Shown: in pieces, positions 20,695 through 29,277 of the stretch | Numbering within the stretch: position 1 is the first letter of the stretch | How the letters are laid out: every line of letters begins with the position of its first letter | NCBI GenBank assembly: GCA_900540595.1 | Contig: UQGL01000027.1 | Span: 1 to 35,877 of the forward strand | Reading direction: 5' to 3' | Source: an uncultured Oscillospiraceae bacterium | GTDB lineage: Bacteria > Bacillota > Clostridia > Oscillospirales > Ruminococcaceae | DNA length: 35,877 nt | Notes under the pieces: generated by a model | The model's database searches: none | What the model saw: the letters and a program-made list of their open reading frames with translations, nothing else | What the model was told of the DNA's origin: nothing | Position numbers and translations under genes: made by a program

Positions 20695-22749
20695 TTGATC
20701 TACAAAAAGCAATACGGTCACCCGTTTGATACCGAGAGCGTAGTGGGTACTTTCTTACCCGCGATGGAAACGATTCCGCATCTAACCAAGGAACCGGATG
20801 GTTTTTCCTATGCCATGGATCCGCAGGACATCCTGTATGGTCTGGGCGAGAATATTCGCGGCATTAACAAGCGCGGTTGGGTGTACGAAAGCAAATGCTC
20901 CGATGACCCCAACCATACCGAGAGCAAATCCTCGCTGTACGGTGCTTATAATTTTATGATCGTGTCCGGCAAAGACACCTTCGGCTTTTTTATCGACTAC
21001 CCCGGTAAGGTCACTTTTGACTGCGGCTACACAGACCTTGACACCCTGCGAGTCACAGTGGCCGAGGAAAATTACGATCTCTACATCATAGAGGGCGAAA
21101 GCCTGACCGACATTGTGCACCAGTTCCGCCATCTGGTGGGGCGCAGCTACATTCCGCCCAAATGGGCCTTCGGCAACACCCAAAGCCGCTGGAGTTACAT
21201 GAACGAGGACGAGGTTCGCGAGGTCGTGGCCAATTACCGCTCCAGCAATATGCCGCTGGATGCCGTGGTGCTGGACATTGATTACATGGAGCGCTACAAG
21301 GACTTTACGGTGGACGAGGAGCGCTTCCCGCATTTTGCAGACTTTACCGCCGAGATGAAAGCCCGGGGCATCCGCCTTGTGCCCATCATTGATGCGGGTG
21401 TCAAGATCGAGGACGGGTATGATGTGTACGAGGAAGGTCTGAAAAACGGCTACTTCTGCACGAATCAGGATGGCACCCCCTTTATCGCCGGTGTGTGGCC
21501 GGGGCGGGTACACTTCCCCGATATGCTCAACCCGGATGCCCGTGCCTGGTTTGGCGAAAAATACAAGTTCCTGCTGGATCAGGGGATCGAGGGCTTCTGG
21601 AATGACATGAACGAGCCTGCCATCTTCTACTCTGAGGAAACACTGAAAAAGACTTTTGCCAAAATTGAGGAGTACAGCAGGCAAAACCTTGACATTTCCA
21701 GCTTTTTTGCCTTTACCGGCATGGTGGCAGGGCTTTCCAACAACGAAAATGACTATAAGCTGTTCTACCACAACACCAGACAGGGCCGTATGCGGCACGA
21801 CAAGGTACACAATGTTTTTGGCTACAACATGACCCGCGCTGCAGGCGAGGCTTTTGAGCGGCTTGAGCCGGACAAGCGCATCCTGATGTACTCCCGTTCT
21901 GCCTGCATCGGTATGCACCGGTATGGCGGCATCTGGACCGGCGACAACCATTCCTGGTGGAGCCACATTCTGCTTGCCCTGCACATGATGCCTTCCCTGA
22001 ATATGTGCGGTTTCCTGTACGAGGGTCCCGACATTGGCGGCTTTGGCAGCAACACCACCGAGGATCTGGTGCTGCGCTGGTACGGTCTGGGTATCTTCTC
22101 TCCCCTGCTGCGCAACCACTCTGCCAACGGCACCCGCAGGCAGGAACCCTACCGGTTTAAGAATAAGGCTGCCTTTGCCGGCATTTTACAGCTGCGCTAC
22201 CTGCTGCTGCCTTACATTTACAGCGAGTACATGAAAGCCGCCCTGCACGACGGCATGTACTGTATGCCGCTGGCTTTTGCTTTCCCTGACGATGACTTTG
22301 CCCGCCGGGTGGAGGATGAGGTGATGATTGGCGAAAGCCTGCTGATTGCGCCGGTATATGAGCAAAACGCCCGCGGCCGCTATGTCTACCTACCGGAGGA
22401 GATGCTGCAGGTACGGGTAAAGTGCAGCGAAGGCAACCGCATCGAAACCGGCGTACTGCCCGCAGGCCACCACTACATTCCGGTGGAGTTGGAGGAAGTG
22501 GTGTTCTTTGTGCGCAAGGGGCACATTCTTCCCATCGCCAAGGGCGGAAAGAGCATCCGGAATGTGGCTGATGTGGATTTTGCAGACCTGCGTCTGCTTG
22601 CCTACGCCCCCCATGGTGCCTCTTACGAGTACTATACCGATGACGGCGAGACAAAAGATTACAACAAGCCGGAGCATTTTGTGCATATTACGCTGGATGC
22701 AGAAGGAAACGCAAAGTACGATGGTGCTAAAGTCAAAGCAGAAAGATAA
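20695..22749 (+). CDS. GH31 alpha-glucosidase (Ro-alphaG1-like, intracellular)
   Basis: A 684-residue family 31 enzyme. It has YGLGENIRGINKRGW in the N-terminal beta domain, the first barrel strands with PKWAFGNTQSRWSY and AVVLDIDYMERYKDFT, the nucleophile motif EGFWNDMNEPAIF (Asp304), the acid/base motif WTGDNHSWW (Asp417), and SPLLRNHSANGTRRQEPY. The whole chain resembles the Blautia obeum alpha-glucosidase known to prefer isomaltose, so cleavage of alpha-1,6 or alpha-1,4 glucosides is likely. No signal peptide. The start is TTG, set by GGAGG nine bases upstream and by the family's usual N terminus; there is no ATG nearby. It is transcribed alone from the 20526 promoter after a short leader ORF. 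Confidence 0.92.
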   Translation: MIYKKQYGHPFDTESVVGTFLPAMETIPHLTKEPDGFSYAMDPQDILYGLGENIRGINKRGWVYESKCSDDPNHTESKSSLYGAYNFMIVSGKDTFGFFIDYPGKVTFDCGYTDLDTLRVTVAEENYDLYIIEGESLTDIVHQFRHLVGRSYIPPKWAFGNTQSRWSYMNEDEVREVVANYRSSNMPLDAVVLDIDYMERYKDFTVDEERFPHFADFTAEMKARGIRLVPIIDAGVKIEDGYDVYEEGLKNGYFCTNQDGTPFIAGVWPGRVHFPDMLNPDARAWFGEKYKFLLDQGIEGFWNDMNEPAIFYSEETLKKTFAKIEEYSRQNLDISSFFAFTGMVAGLSNNENDYKLFYHNTRQGRMRHDKVHNVFGYNMTRAAGEAFERLEPDKRILMYSRSACIGMHRYGGIWTGDNHSWWSHILLALHMMPSLNMCGFLYEGPDIGGFGSNTTEDLVLRWYGLGIFSPLLRNHSANGTRRQEPYRFKNKAAFAGILQLRYLLLPYIYSEYMKAALHDGMYCMPLAFAFPDDDFARRVEDEVMIGESLLIAPVYEQNARGRYVYLPEEMLQVRVKCSEGNRIETGVLPAGHHYIPVELEEVVFFVRKGHILPIAKGGKSIRNVADVDFADLRLLAYAPHGASYEYYTDDGETKDYNKPEHFVHITLDAEGNAKYDGAKVKAER

Positions 22750-22829
22750 GTCCGCAGGTATCTCCGTCAGCAACGGTGATTGCAGCAGCTCTATATAAGG
22801 CAACACCGCCTTTTTCGACAATCGAAGAG

Positions 22830-22866
22830 ATGTCCAACCGTTTTCGCGCGGCTGGACATTTTTTTC
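22830..22866 (+). terminator. Terminator of the GH31 gene
   Basis: ATGTCCA (22830-22836) pairs with TGGACAT (22853-22859), with further CCG/CGG pairs inside, followed by seven or more T. Confidence 0.85.
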
Positions 22867-22895
22867 GCCTGGCTCTTGCCATAAGCCCGCCGCTC

Positions 22896-23756
22896 TTACG
22901 GCATCTGCCCAAAATCGCGGCGGTAAGCGGCCGGTGTTTGCCCTATGCACTTTTTGAAATGAGCGATAAAGTTGCTGGCATCCCGAAAGCCGCAGTCCTC
23001 GGCGATTTGCTCTATGCTCTGCCGGGTGGAGCGCAGCAATACTTTTGCATGGTTGATGCGGTAAACCGTCAGATAGCTGTACGGTGTCGTCCCCATGACA
23101 CGCCGGAAGGTGCGGATAAAATAATATTTGGACAAAGGCAGTGCGCGCAGCATATCATCGACGGTAATCGGCTCCGCATAGTGCGCACGGATGTACTCCA
23201 CCGCCGCAGCCACGGTGGCATTGTGCGCGCCATCGTTTGTATCGGCATAAACAGCGGAGGCCGCCAGCAGGTTGAACAGCCCATGGATCTGCGCAGAAAG
23301 CTCCATACTGTCTGCCACAGTCCCGCTGCTTTCCTGTGCCAGAATTCCCTCAAGCAGCTGTGTAAAGCCTTGTGTATTCTGCACCGCAATGGCCGTTATC
23401 CTGGCCGGGTACAGTACCGACAGCATGGCACTGGCCGCCACACCCTGAAAATGTACCCAGTAGAAATTCCACGGCGCGAGCTGTGTATTATATTTATGGT
23501 AACTGCGGCAATCAATGACCGCACAGCTTCCCGGCGTCAGGGTAAGCTCCGCGTCCTGTGTGATAAGGCGGCCACTGCCGCTTACTGTGTACAGCAACAG
23601 ATGACTTTCGTGCCGCCGGCGTTCCACTAAGTAGCTTTCCATCGCATAGAAATGCCCCGCCTCTGTGATGCAGAACGGCATCGACAGCGCTGCTGCATTG
23701 GGGGTCAGCGTATGCCAGACGGATTCCGGCGCAAAATTTTCTTCCTGCTTTGGCAT
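22896..23756 (-). CDS. AraC-family transcriptional regulator with cupin sensor
   Basis: A 286-residue regulator. The first 160 residues form an AraC-type cupin (HESHLLLYTVSGSGRLITQD, LTPGSCAVIDCRSYHKYNTQ, WNFYWVHFQG). Residues about 185-286 are the double helix-turn-helix: AVEYIRAHYAEPITVDDMLR, SKYYFIRTFRRVMGTTPYSY, and SIEQIAEDCGFRDASNFIAH ending GQTPAAYRRDF. GAAAGGAAGG precedes the ATG. It is divergent from the DUF5107-TPR/GH35/GH2 operon and back to back with GH31, so it most likely controls one or both in response to a sugar. A plausible promoter lies at 23869-23897. Confidence 0.93.
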   Translation of the reverse strand: MPKQEENFAPESVWHTLTPNAAALSMPFCITEAGHFYAMESYLVERRRHESHLLLYTVSGSGRLITQDAELTLTPGSCAVIDCRSYHKYNTQLAPWNFYWVHFQGVAASAMLSVLYPARITAIAVQNTQGFTQLLEGILAQESSGTVADSMELSAQIHGLFNLLAASAVYADTNDGAHNATVAAAVEYIRAHYAEPITVDDMLRALPLSKYYFIRTFRRVMGTTPYSYLTVYRINHAKVLLRSTRQSIEQIAEDCGFRDASNFIAHFKKCIGQTPAAYRRDFGQMP

Positions 23757-23868
23757 GGTATTTTGCCTTCCTTTCTTCAGCGGCCGCGCAATTCACACCA
23801 GCTAAAGCGATGCTGCATTCTCTGCGGTGCGTTCCTTCGATGCACCACCCCTGTTCGGTATTGCCTTT

Positions 23869-23897
23869 AGTAAAGCACACTACGCAGAAAAAAGCAA
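23869..23897 (-). promoter_or_regulatory. Promoter of the cupin-type AraC gene
   Basis: On the minus strand TTGCTT (23897-23892) and TTTACT (23874-23869) are 17 bases apart. The hexamers are only moderate matches. Confidence 0.4.
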
Positions 23898-23927
23898 TAA
23901 TTTTGTATTATCAGACAACTTTCCGGG

Positions 23928-23956
23928 ATGCAATCACCAGAATTGCAAAGTATAAT
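23928..23956 (+). promoter_or_regulatory. Promoter and dyad of the DUF5107-GH35-GH2 operon
   Basis: A perfect TATAAT (23951-23956) is 17 bases from a weak ATGCAA (23928-23933). TGCAAT (23929-23934) and ATTGCA (23942-23947) form an inverted repeat inside the spacer, a likely operator that would block or set RNA polymerase. Confidence 0.55.
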
Positions 23957-23993
23957 AAAGGCAAACAGAAAAAACCACATCCGGAGGTTCACT

Positions 23994-26900
23994 ATGAAAA
24001 AGGTGCTTGTGCGTCAGGAAAAAGTCACGATTCCCACCTACCCGATCTCTGCCTATGACAAGAACCCTATGTTTTTGGAAAAGCGTGTCTATCAGGGTTC
24101 CAGCGGGCGGGTCTATCCGCACCCCGTATGCGAGGGCGTTTCCGATACCAAAATTGATCGGGAATATGATGCCATCTATTTGGAAAACGATTATCTGCTT
24201 GTGATGATCCTGCCTGAGTTGGGCGGGCGCATCCAGCGTATGTATGACAAAACCAACGGTTATGACGCAGTTTATTACAACGAGGTCATCAAGCCCGCAC
24301 TGGTAGGGCTGGCAGGACCGTGGATTTCCGGCGGCATTGAGTTCAACTGGCCGCAGCACCATCGTCCCTCAACCTATGACCCCACTGATTGGAAAATCGA
24401 AAACGGTGCGGACGGTTCTGTGACGGTCTGGGTCGGTGAGACCGAAAAGATGTTCCACACCAAGGGCATGGCCGGATTTACGCTCTACCCTGACCGCGCC
24501 TATCTGGAGATTCACGGGCAGGTGTATAATCCCACGGACCGTCCGCAGACCTTTTTGTGGTGGGCGAACCCTGCTGTGCCGGTCAACGATGCCACACAGT
24601 CGATTTTCCCGCCCGATGTACACGCTGTGATGGACCACGGCAAGCGTGCTGTTTCCAAATTCCCGATTGCGGACGGCGTATACTACAAGTATGACTACGC
24701 CCCCGGCACCGATATTTCCCGCTACAAAAATATCCCTGTGCCGACCTCCTATATGGCATATCACTCGGACTATAATTTTATCGGCAATTACGACTACGAC
24801 CGCAAGGCGGGGCTTTTGCATATCGCGGATCACCATGTTTCCCCCGGCAAAAAGCAGTGGACTTGGGGCTGCGGTGACTTCGGCAAGGCGTGGGATCGCA
24901 ATCTGACCGATGAAAACGGACCCTACATCGAGCTGATGACCGGTATGTTTACCGATAACCAGCCGGATTTCACTTTCCTCAAGCCGTATGAGGAAAAATC
25001 CTTCACGCAGTATTTCATGCCCTACAAGCAGGCCGGTGCGCTGAAAAACGCCGGCACACAGGTTGCCTTCGGCATGCAGGAGGGCGAGGGCGAGCTGTGC
25101 GTCACGCTGTACGCCCCCGCGCCGCTTGCCGATGCGGAGCTGCAGATTTTGTGCGGTGATACGGTCGTTTTCACGCAGAATATTACGCTGGACACAGCAC
25201 AGGCGTGTACCGTAACGGCCGCCGTGCCCGACACGAAGCACTACACCGTGCGGGTCTTACGCAGCGGCAAGACGCTGCTGGACTACACCCCGTGCTATAA
25301 GCAGGAGCCGGTACCCGCCCCTGCCGAGGAAATTCCCGCGCCGGAAAAGCTGGAAACGACCGAACGGCTATTCCTCGCCGCCACCCATCTGGAGCAGTAC
25401 CGCCACGCCACCCGCGATGCGGGCGACTATTACCGCGAAGGACTGCGCCGCGATGCCACCGACCTGCGCCTGAATAACGGCTACGGCAAGTACCTGTACA
25501 ACAAGGGGCTCTTTGCCGAGAGCGAGGGGTATTTCCGCGCTGCCATCAAGACTGCCACATGGAAAAACCCCAACCCCTACGACTGCGAACCGTACTATAA
25601 CCTTGGTCTTGCATTGCTGCGTCAGGGTAAGCAGGAGGCCGCATTTGATGCGTTCTATAAGGCTACATGGGACGGCAGTATGCAGGGGCGCGCGTTTTAT
25701 CAGCTTGCCTGCCTGAGTTCTCTACGCGGCGAGTATAGCGAGGCACTTTCCTTTGCGGAGCGCGCGCTCGTGTTCGGGCTGCATAACCTGAAGGCCCGCA
25801 CCCTAAAAACCGCACTGCTGCGCTTGCGCGGGCAAACCGAGCAGGCCCTGCAGTTTGCCCGCGAAACGCAAAAAATCGACCCGCTGGATCACGGCTGCTG
25901 CTATGAGATGACCCTGCTGGGAGCCGAGAGAGAATCGGAGCTGACCCGCCTACTGCGCGGCGATGCCCACAATTACATCGAACTGGCGCTCACTTACAGC
26001 GCCGCCGGCTTGTATGAGGATGCTGTGCATATTCTGCAGACGGCACCAAAGCCCGGCGAGCCGCTGCAGCACTATTACCTGTATCTCTTTACCGGCGATG
26101 AACAGGAACTGACGCTGGCCGAAAGCGCACCGAGCCTGTACTGTTTCCCCAACCGTCTGGAAGATATCACCGCACTGGAGTATGCGGTTTCCCACGGCGG
26201 GCAGTATGCGGCCTATTATCTTGGCTGTTTGCTTCTGGATCGCTCCCGCTGGCAGGAGGCACAGGCCCTGTGGGAACGCTGTGCGGAAAATATCTCCCTG
26301 CCCACCGTATGGCGCAATCTTGCTCTGATCTACTACAATAAGCTGCACGATGCACCTCGCGCCCGCAAAGCCATGCAGACAGCCTTTGCCATGGACAAAA
26401 CCGACGCCCGCGTCTTTTTTGAGCTGGATCAGCTGGACAAGACAACCAACGCACCGTATGCCGAGCGCCTTGTGCGTATGCAGGAAAACGCCGCCCTTTT
26501 GCCGCAGCGCGATGACCTGTACACCGAGTACATTACCCTGCTGAACCTTGACGGACAGTACCAAAAAGCCTACGATTGCATTATGGGGCATACCTTCCAC
26601 CCGTGGGAGGGCGGCGAGGGCAAAATCCCCGCACAGTATCGTTTGGCACTGATGGGCCTTGCCCGCGCTGCAGATGATGACACGGCCCTTGCGCTGCTGC
26701 AGCAGGCGCTCACCTACCCGCACAATCTCGGCGAGGGCAAGCTGATCGGCAATCTGGATAATGATCTGCATGAAATGATTGGTGAACTGTATGCCAAACG
26801 CGGAGACGCTGCCCGCGCGGAGGAAGCCTTCCGCCTGGCAGCGCGCGGCAATTTTGATCTTACCGGTGCCATATACTATAACGACCAGCCGCCGCAGATG

Positions 26901-27218
26901 ATGTACTATGCGGCCAAGGCGCTGGCAGCCCTTGGTGAAACCGATGAAGCCAAAAAACGCTTTGCCGCCTTTATCGACTATGCCGAAGCGCACCGCGATG
27001 ATGTGATGGAGATCGAATATTTTGCAGTATCGCTGCCTGATTTCCTGATTTTCGAGGGTGACCTCAACAAGAACAACCGCGTTCACTGCTGCCTGATGGA
27101 AGCCCTGGGCGCACTGGGTCTTGGCGATAACGAACGCGCCCGGCAGGCTGCTCTGCGCTGCCTTGCCGAAAACGGCTGCCAGAGTGAACTGAACCGTATT
27201 GTGAAGGGTATCTTATGA
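23994..27218 (+). CDS. DUF5107 domain protein with C-terminal tetratricopeptide repeats
   Basis: A 1074-residue protein without a signal peptide. Residues about 1-370 match my recollection of DUF5107, a beta-sandwich related in look to galactose mutarotase domains: ENDYLLVMILPELGGRIQRM, SGGIEFNWPQHHRPSTYDP, and FLWWANPAVPVND. A small beta domain (about 370-445) follows, and from about residue 460 many TPR-like helix pairs run to the end (for example GDYYREGLRRDATDLRLNNG, YYNLGLALLRQGKQEAAFDA). Proteins of this design accompany glycosidases in gut bacteria but their biochemical role is not established as far as I know. GGAGG six bases before the ATG at 23994 fixes the start. Its stop overlaps the GH35 start (ATGA), so the two are made together. 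Confidence 0.85.
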   Translation: MKKVLVRQEKVTIPTYPISAYDKNPMFLEKRVYQGSSGRVYPHPVCEGVSDTKIDREYDAIYLENDYLLVMILPELGGRIQRMYDKTNGYDAVYYNEVIKPALVGLAGPWISGGIEFNWPQHHRPSTYDPTDWKIENGADGSVTVWVGETEKMFHTKGMAGFTLYPDRAYLEIHGQVYNPTDRPQTFLWWANPAVPVNDATQSIFPPDVHAVMDHGKRAVSKFPIADGVYYKYDYAPGTDISRYKNIPVPTSYMAYHSDYNFIGNYDYDRKAGLLHIADHHVSPGKKQWTWGCGDFGKAWDRNLTDENGPYIELMTGMFTDNQPDFTFLKPYEEKSFTQYFMPYKQAGALKNAGTQVAFGMQEGEGELCVTLYAPAPLADAELQILCGDTVVFTQNITLDTAQACTVTAAVPDTKHYTVRVLRSGKTLLDYTPCYKQEPVPAPAEEIPAPEKLETTERLFLAATHLEQYRHATRDAGDYYREGLRRDATDLRLNNGYGKYLYNKGLFAESEGYFRAAIKTATWKNPNPYDCEPYYNLGLALLRQGKQEAAFDAFYKATWDGSMQGRAFYQLACLSSLRGEYSEALSFAERALVFGLHNLKARTLKTALLRLRGQTEQALQFARETQKIDPLDHGCCYEMTLLGAERESELTRLLRGDAHNYIELALTYSAAGLYEDAVHILQTAPKPGEPLQHYYLYLFTGDEQELTLAESAPSLYCFPNRLEDITALEYAVSHGGQYAAYYLGCLLLDRSRWQEAQALWERCAENISLPTVWRNLALIYYNKLHDAPRARKAMQTAFAMDKTDARVFFELDQLDKTTNAPYAERLVRMQENAALLPQRDDLYTEYITLLNLDGQYQKAYDCIMGHTFHPWEGGEGKIPAQYRLALMGLARAADDDTALALLQQALTYPHNLGEGKLIGNLDNDLHEMIGELYAKRGDAARAEEAFRLAARGNFDLTGAIYYNDQPPQMMYYAAKALAALGETDEAKKRFAAFIDYAEAHRDDVMEIEYFAVSLPDFLIFEGDLNKNNRVHCCLMEALGALGLGDNERARQAALRCLAENGCQSELNRIVKGIL

Positions 27219-29269
27219 ACTACACATTTGCACCGTCCGCCCCCGCACCCCTGCTGCGCAGGCACCTGCATCTTGGCGGCAGCAACCCCAAGGGGGAGCA
27301 AATTACCGTGACGAGCCGCTATCTTGAGCGCAACGCCCGCCCTTGGCTGCCGGTCATGGGGGAATACCATTTTGTGCGCGACAACCGGGAAAACTGGTAC
27401 CGCGAGCTTTGCAAGATGAAGGCCGGCGGCGTTGATCTGGTCGCCACTTACCTGTTCTGGATCTACCATGAGGAGGAGGAAGGAAAGCCGGATTTTTCCG
27501 GCGACCGCGACATCCGCGCCTTTGTGCTGGACGCAAAGCGCGCCGGGCTGGAGGTCGTTTTGCGGCTGGGCCCGTGGGCACACGGCGAATGCCGCAACGG
27601 CGGCTTCCCTGATTGGCTGCTGCAAAAGCCTTTTCCGCTGCGGCAGTCCAACCCCGAATATATGGCGCTGGTACGCCATTGGTACAGCTGCATCTACCGC
27701 GAGGTCGAGGGGCTTTTCTTCCCGGATGGCGGACCGATCGTGGCCGTGCAGCTGGAAAATGAATTGACGGATGACGCGCAGCATCTGCTGGATCTGAAGC
27801 AGCTTGCGCAGAGGATCGGCTTTACCGTCCCGCTTTATACCGTGACTGGGTGGAACAGCCGCTACGGCGCCAAGATCCCGGTAGACGATGTGCTGCCGGT
27901 GTTCGGTGCCTATGTGGACGCGCCTTGGGCAGAAACCACGCAGGCGCTGCCGCCCTCCCCGCATTTTGTGTTTGACGCTGCCCGCAATGATGCCGCTATC
28001 GGCATGGATCAGATCGCTGCAGCCCCGCAGGACGGCTGGCTTTTGCCCTATGACCGCTACCCCTTTGCCACCTGTGAGCTCGGCTGCGGTTTGCAGCCCA
28101 CCCACCACCGCCGCGTCATCGTTTCCCCGCAGGATGCCTATGCGCTTTCACTGGTAAAGCTGGGCAGCGGCAACAACCTTGTAGGCTACTATATGTACCA
28201 CGGCGGCATCAATAAGATCGGGCGGCATTCGACCCTGAACGAGAGCCGTGCCTCCGGCTATCCCAACGACTGCCCGATCCTCTCTTATTTTGAGCACACC
28301 GCCATCTCCCCCTACGGAGAGACCGGGGATACCTACCGCCTGCTGAACCTGCTGCACCTCTTTGTCAGGGATTTCGGCAGTCTGCTGGCACCACTGCCCT
28401 ATGTGCCGTCCCCCGAAAAGCCAACCCCAGACAACACTGCCGCGCTGCGCTATGCCATGCGCAGTGACGGCACGCGCGGTTTCGTCTTTGTAAACCAGTA
28501 CCAGCGGCTGCGCACCATGCAGACAGTGAAGAATGTTGTGTTTGACACGGGGGTCGTGTGTTTCCCGCCGTTGACCGTACCGGGCGGGGCATCCTTTATC
28601 CTGCCGTTCGGGCTGGAGCTGTGCGGCGAAACCCTTACCTACGCCACCGCGCAGCTGATCTGCCGGGACGAAAACACCATCTTTTTTGCAGCGCTTGACA
28701 GCATAGAACCCTGCTACTGCTTTGGCTCTACAGCCTACCGTCCCGCTGCTCTGCCGGACACCCATCGGTTTGGTGATTTGTGCGTAGTAACACTACCGTT
28801 TGCGCAAGCACTGTATCTGCGCAAGCTGAACGGTCAGGTCGTGCTGGGGGATGGCTGTGATGTCTACACTGCCGATAACCAGATACACGCCGTACAGCCG
28901 GGCAATTTTGCATACTCCGTCTGGAACGGAACGCAGTTTGTGCAGCATAGCGTACAAAAAACCTTCTCCCCCGCCGTTCTGCAGGCGGAACCGCTGGACA
29001 CGCTGCCGTTTTTGCCGCCGTATCGGCAGGAGCTGCAGCTTGGCACATCCCGCAATATCACCTGTAAACGCCTTACGGTCACCACACCCGAAGGCTTTGT
29101 CGAGATCCCCGATGTCTGCGATACCGCGCAAATCTATGCCGATGGTGTGTTGGTTGCCGATGAATACTACTGCGGTGTGCCGTGGCGCATACCGGCAAGG
29201 CTGCTGTACGGCCGGGATTGCTATCTTTTCCTTTCGGAATGGAAGGATGACATCTACTGTGAATTTTGA
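27215..29269 (+). CDS. GH35-like beta-galactosidase family enzyme
   Basis: A 684-residue protein with a family 35 TIM barrel. Features are GEYHFVRDNRENWYRELCKM, VATYLFWIYHEEEEG, VVLRLGPWAHGECRNGGFPDWL (the GH35 RxGPYxxAEWxxGGFPxWL region, varied), acid/base in AVQLENEL (Glu183), and a nucleophile candidate in CELGCG (Glu288). The C-terminal half is beta-rich. GH35 enzymes are retaining beta-galactosidases or exo-beta-glucosaminidases; the changes PYxxAEW to PWAHGEC suggest a subfamily with altered specificity. No signal peptide. It starts inside the DUF5107 gene's stop codon and is followed eight bases later by GH2. Confidence 0.8.
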   Translation: MNYTFAPSAPAPLLRRHLHLGGSNPKGEQITVTSRYLERNARPWLPVMGEYHFVRDNRENWYRELCKMKAGGVDLVATYLFWIYHEEEEGKPDFSGDRDIRAFVLDAKRAGLEVVLRLGPWAHGECRNGGFPDWLLQKPFPLRQSNPEYMALVRHWYSCIYREVEGLFFPDGGPIVAVQLENELTDDAQHLLDLKQLAQRIGFTVPLYTVTGWNSRYGAKIPVDDVLPVFGAYVDAPWAETTQALPPSPHFVFDAARNDAAIGMDQIAAAPQDGWLLPYDRYPFATCELGCGLQPTHHRRVIVSPQDAYALSLVKLGSGNNLVGYYMYHGGINKIGRHSTLNESRASGYPNDCPILSYFEHTAISPYGETGDTYRLLNLLHLFVRDFGSLLAPLPYVPSPEKPTPDNTAALRYAMRSDGTRGFVFVNQYQRLRTMQTVKNVVFDTGVVCFPPLTVPGGASFILPFGLELCGETLTYATAQLICRDENTIFFAALDSIEPCYCFGSTAYRPAALPDTHRFGDLCVVTLPFAQALYLRKLNGQVVLGDGCDVYTADNQIHAVQPGNFAYSVWNGTQFVQHSVQKTFSPAVLQAEPLDTLPFLPPYRQELQLGTSRNITCKRLTVTTPEGFVEIPDVCDTAQIYADGVLVADEYYCGVPWRIPARLLYGRDCYLFLSEWKDDIYCEF

Positions 29270-29277
29270 GGTGCTGT

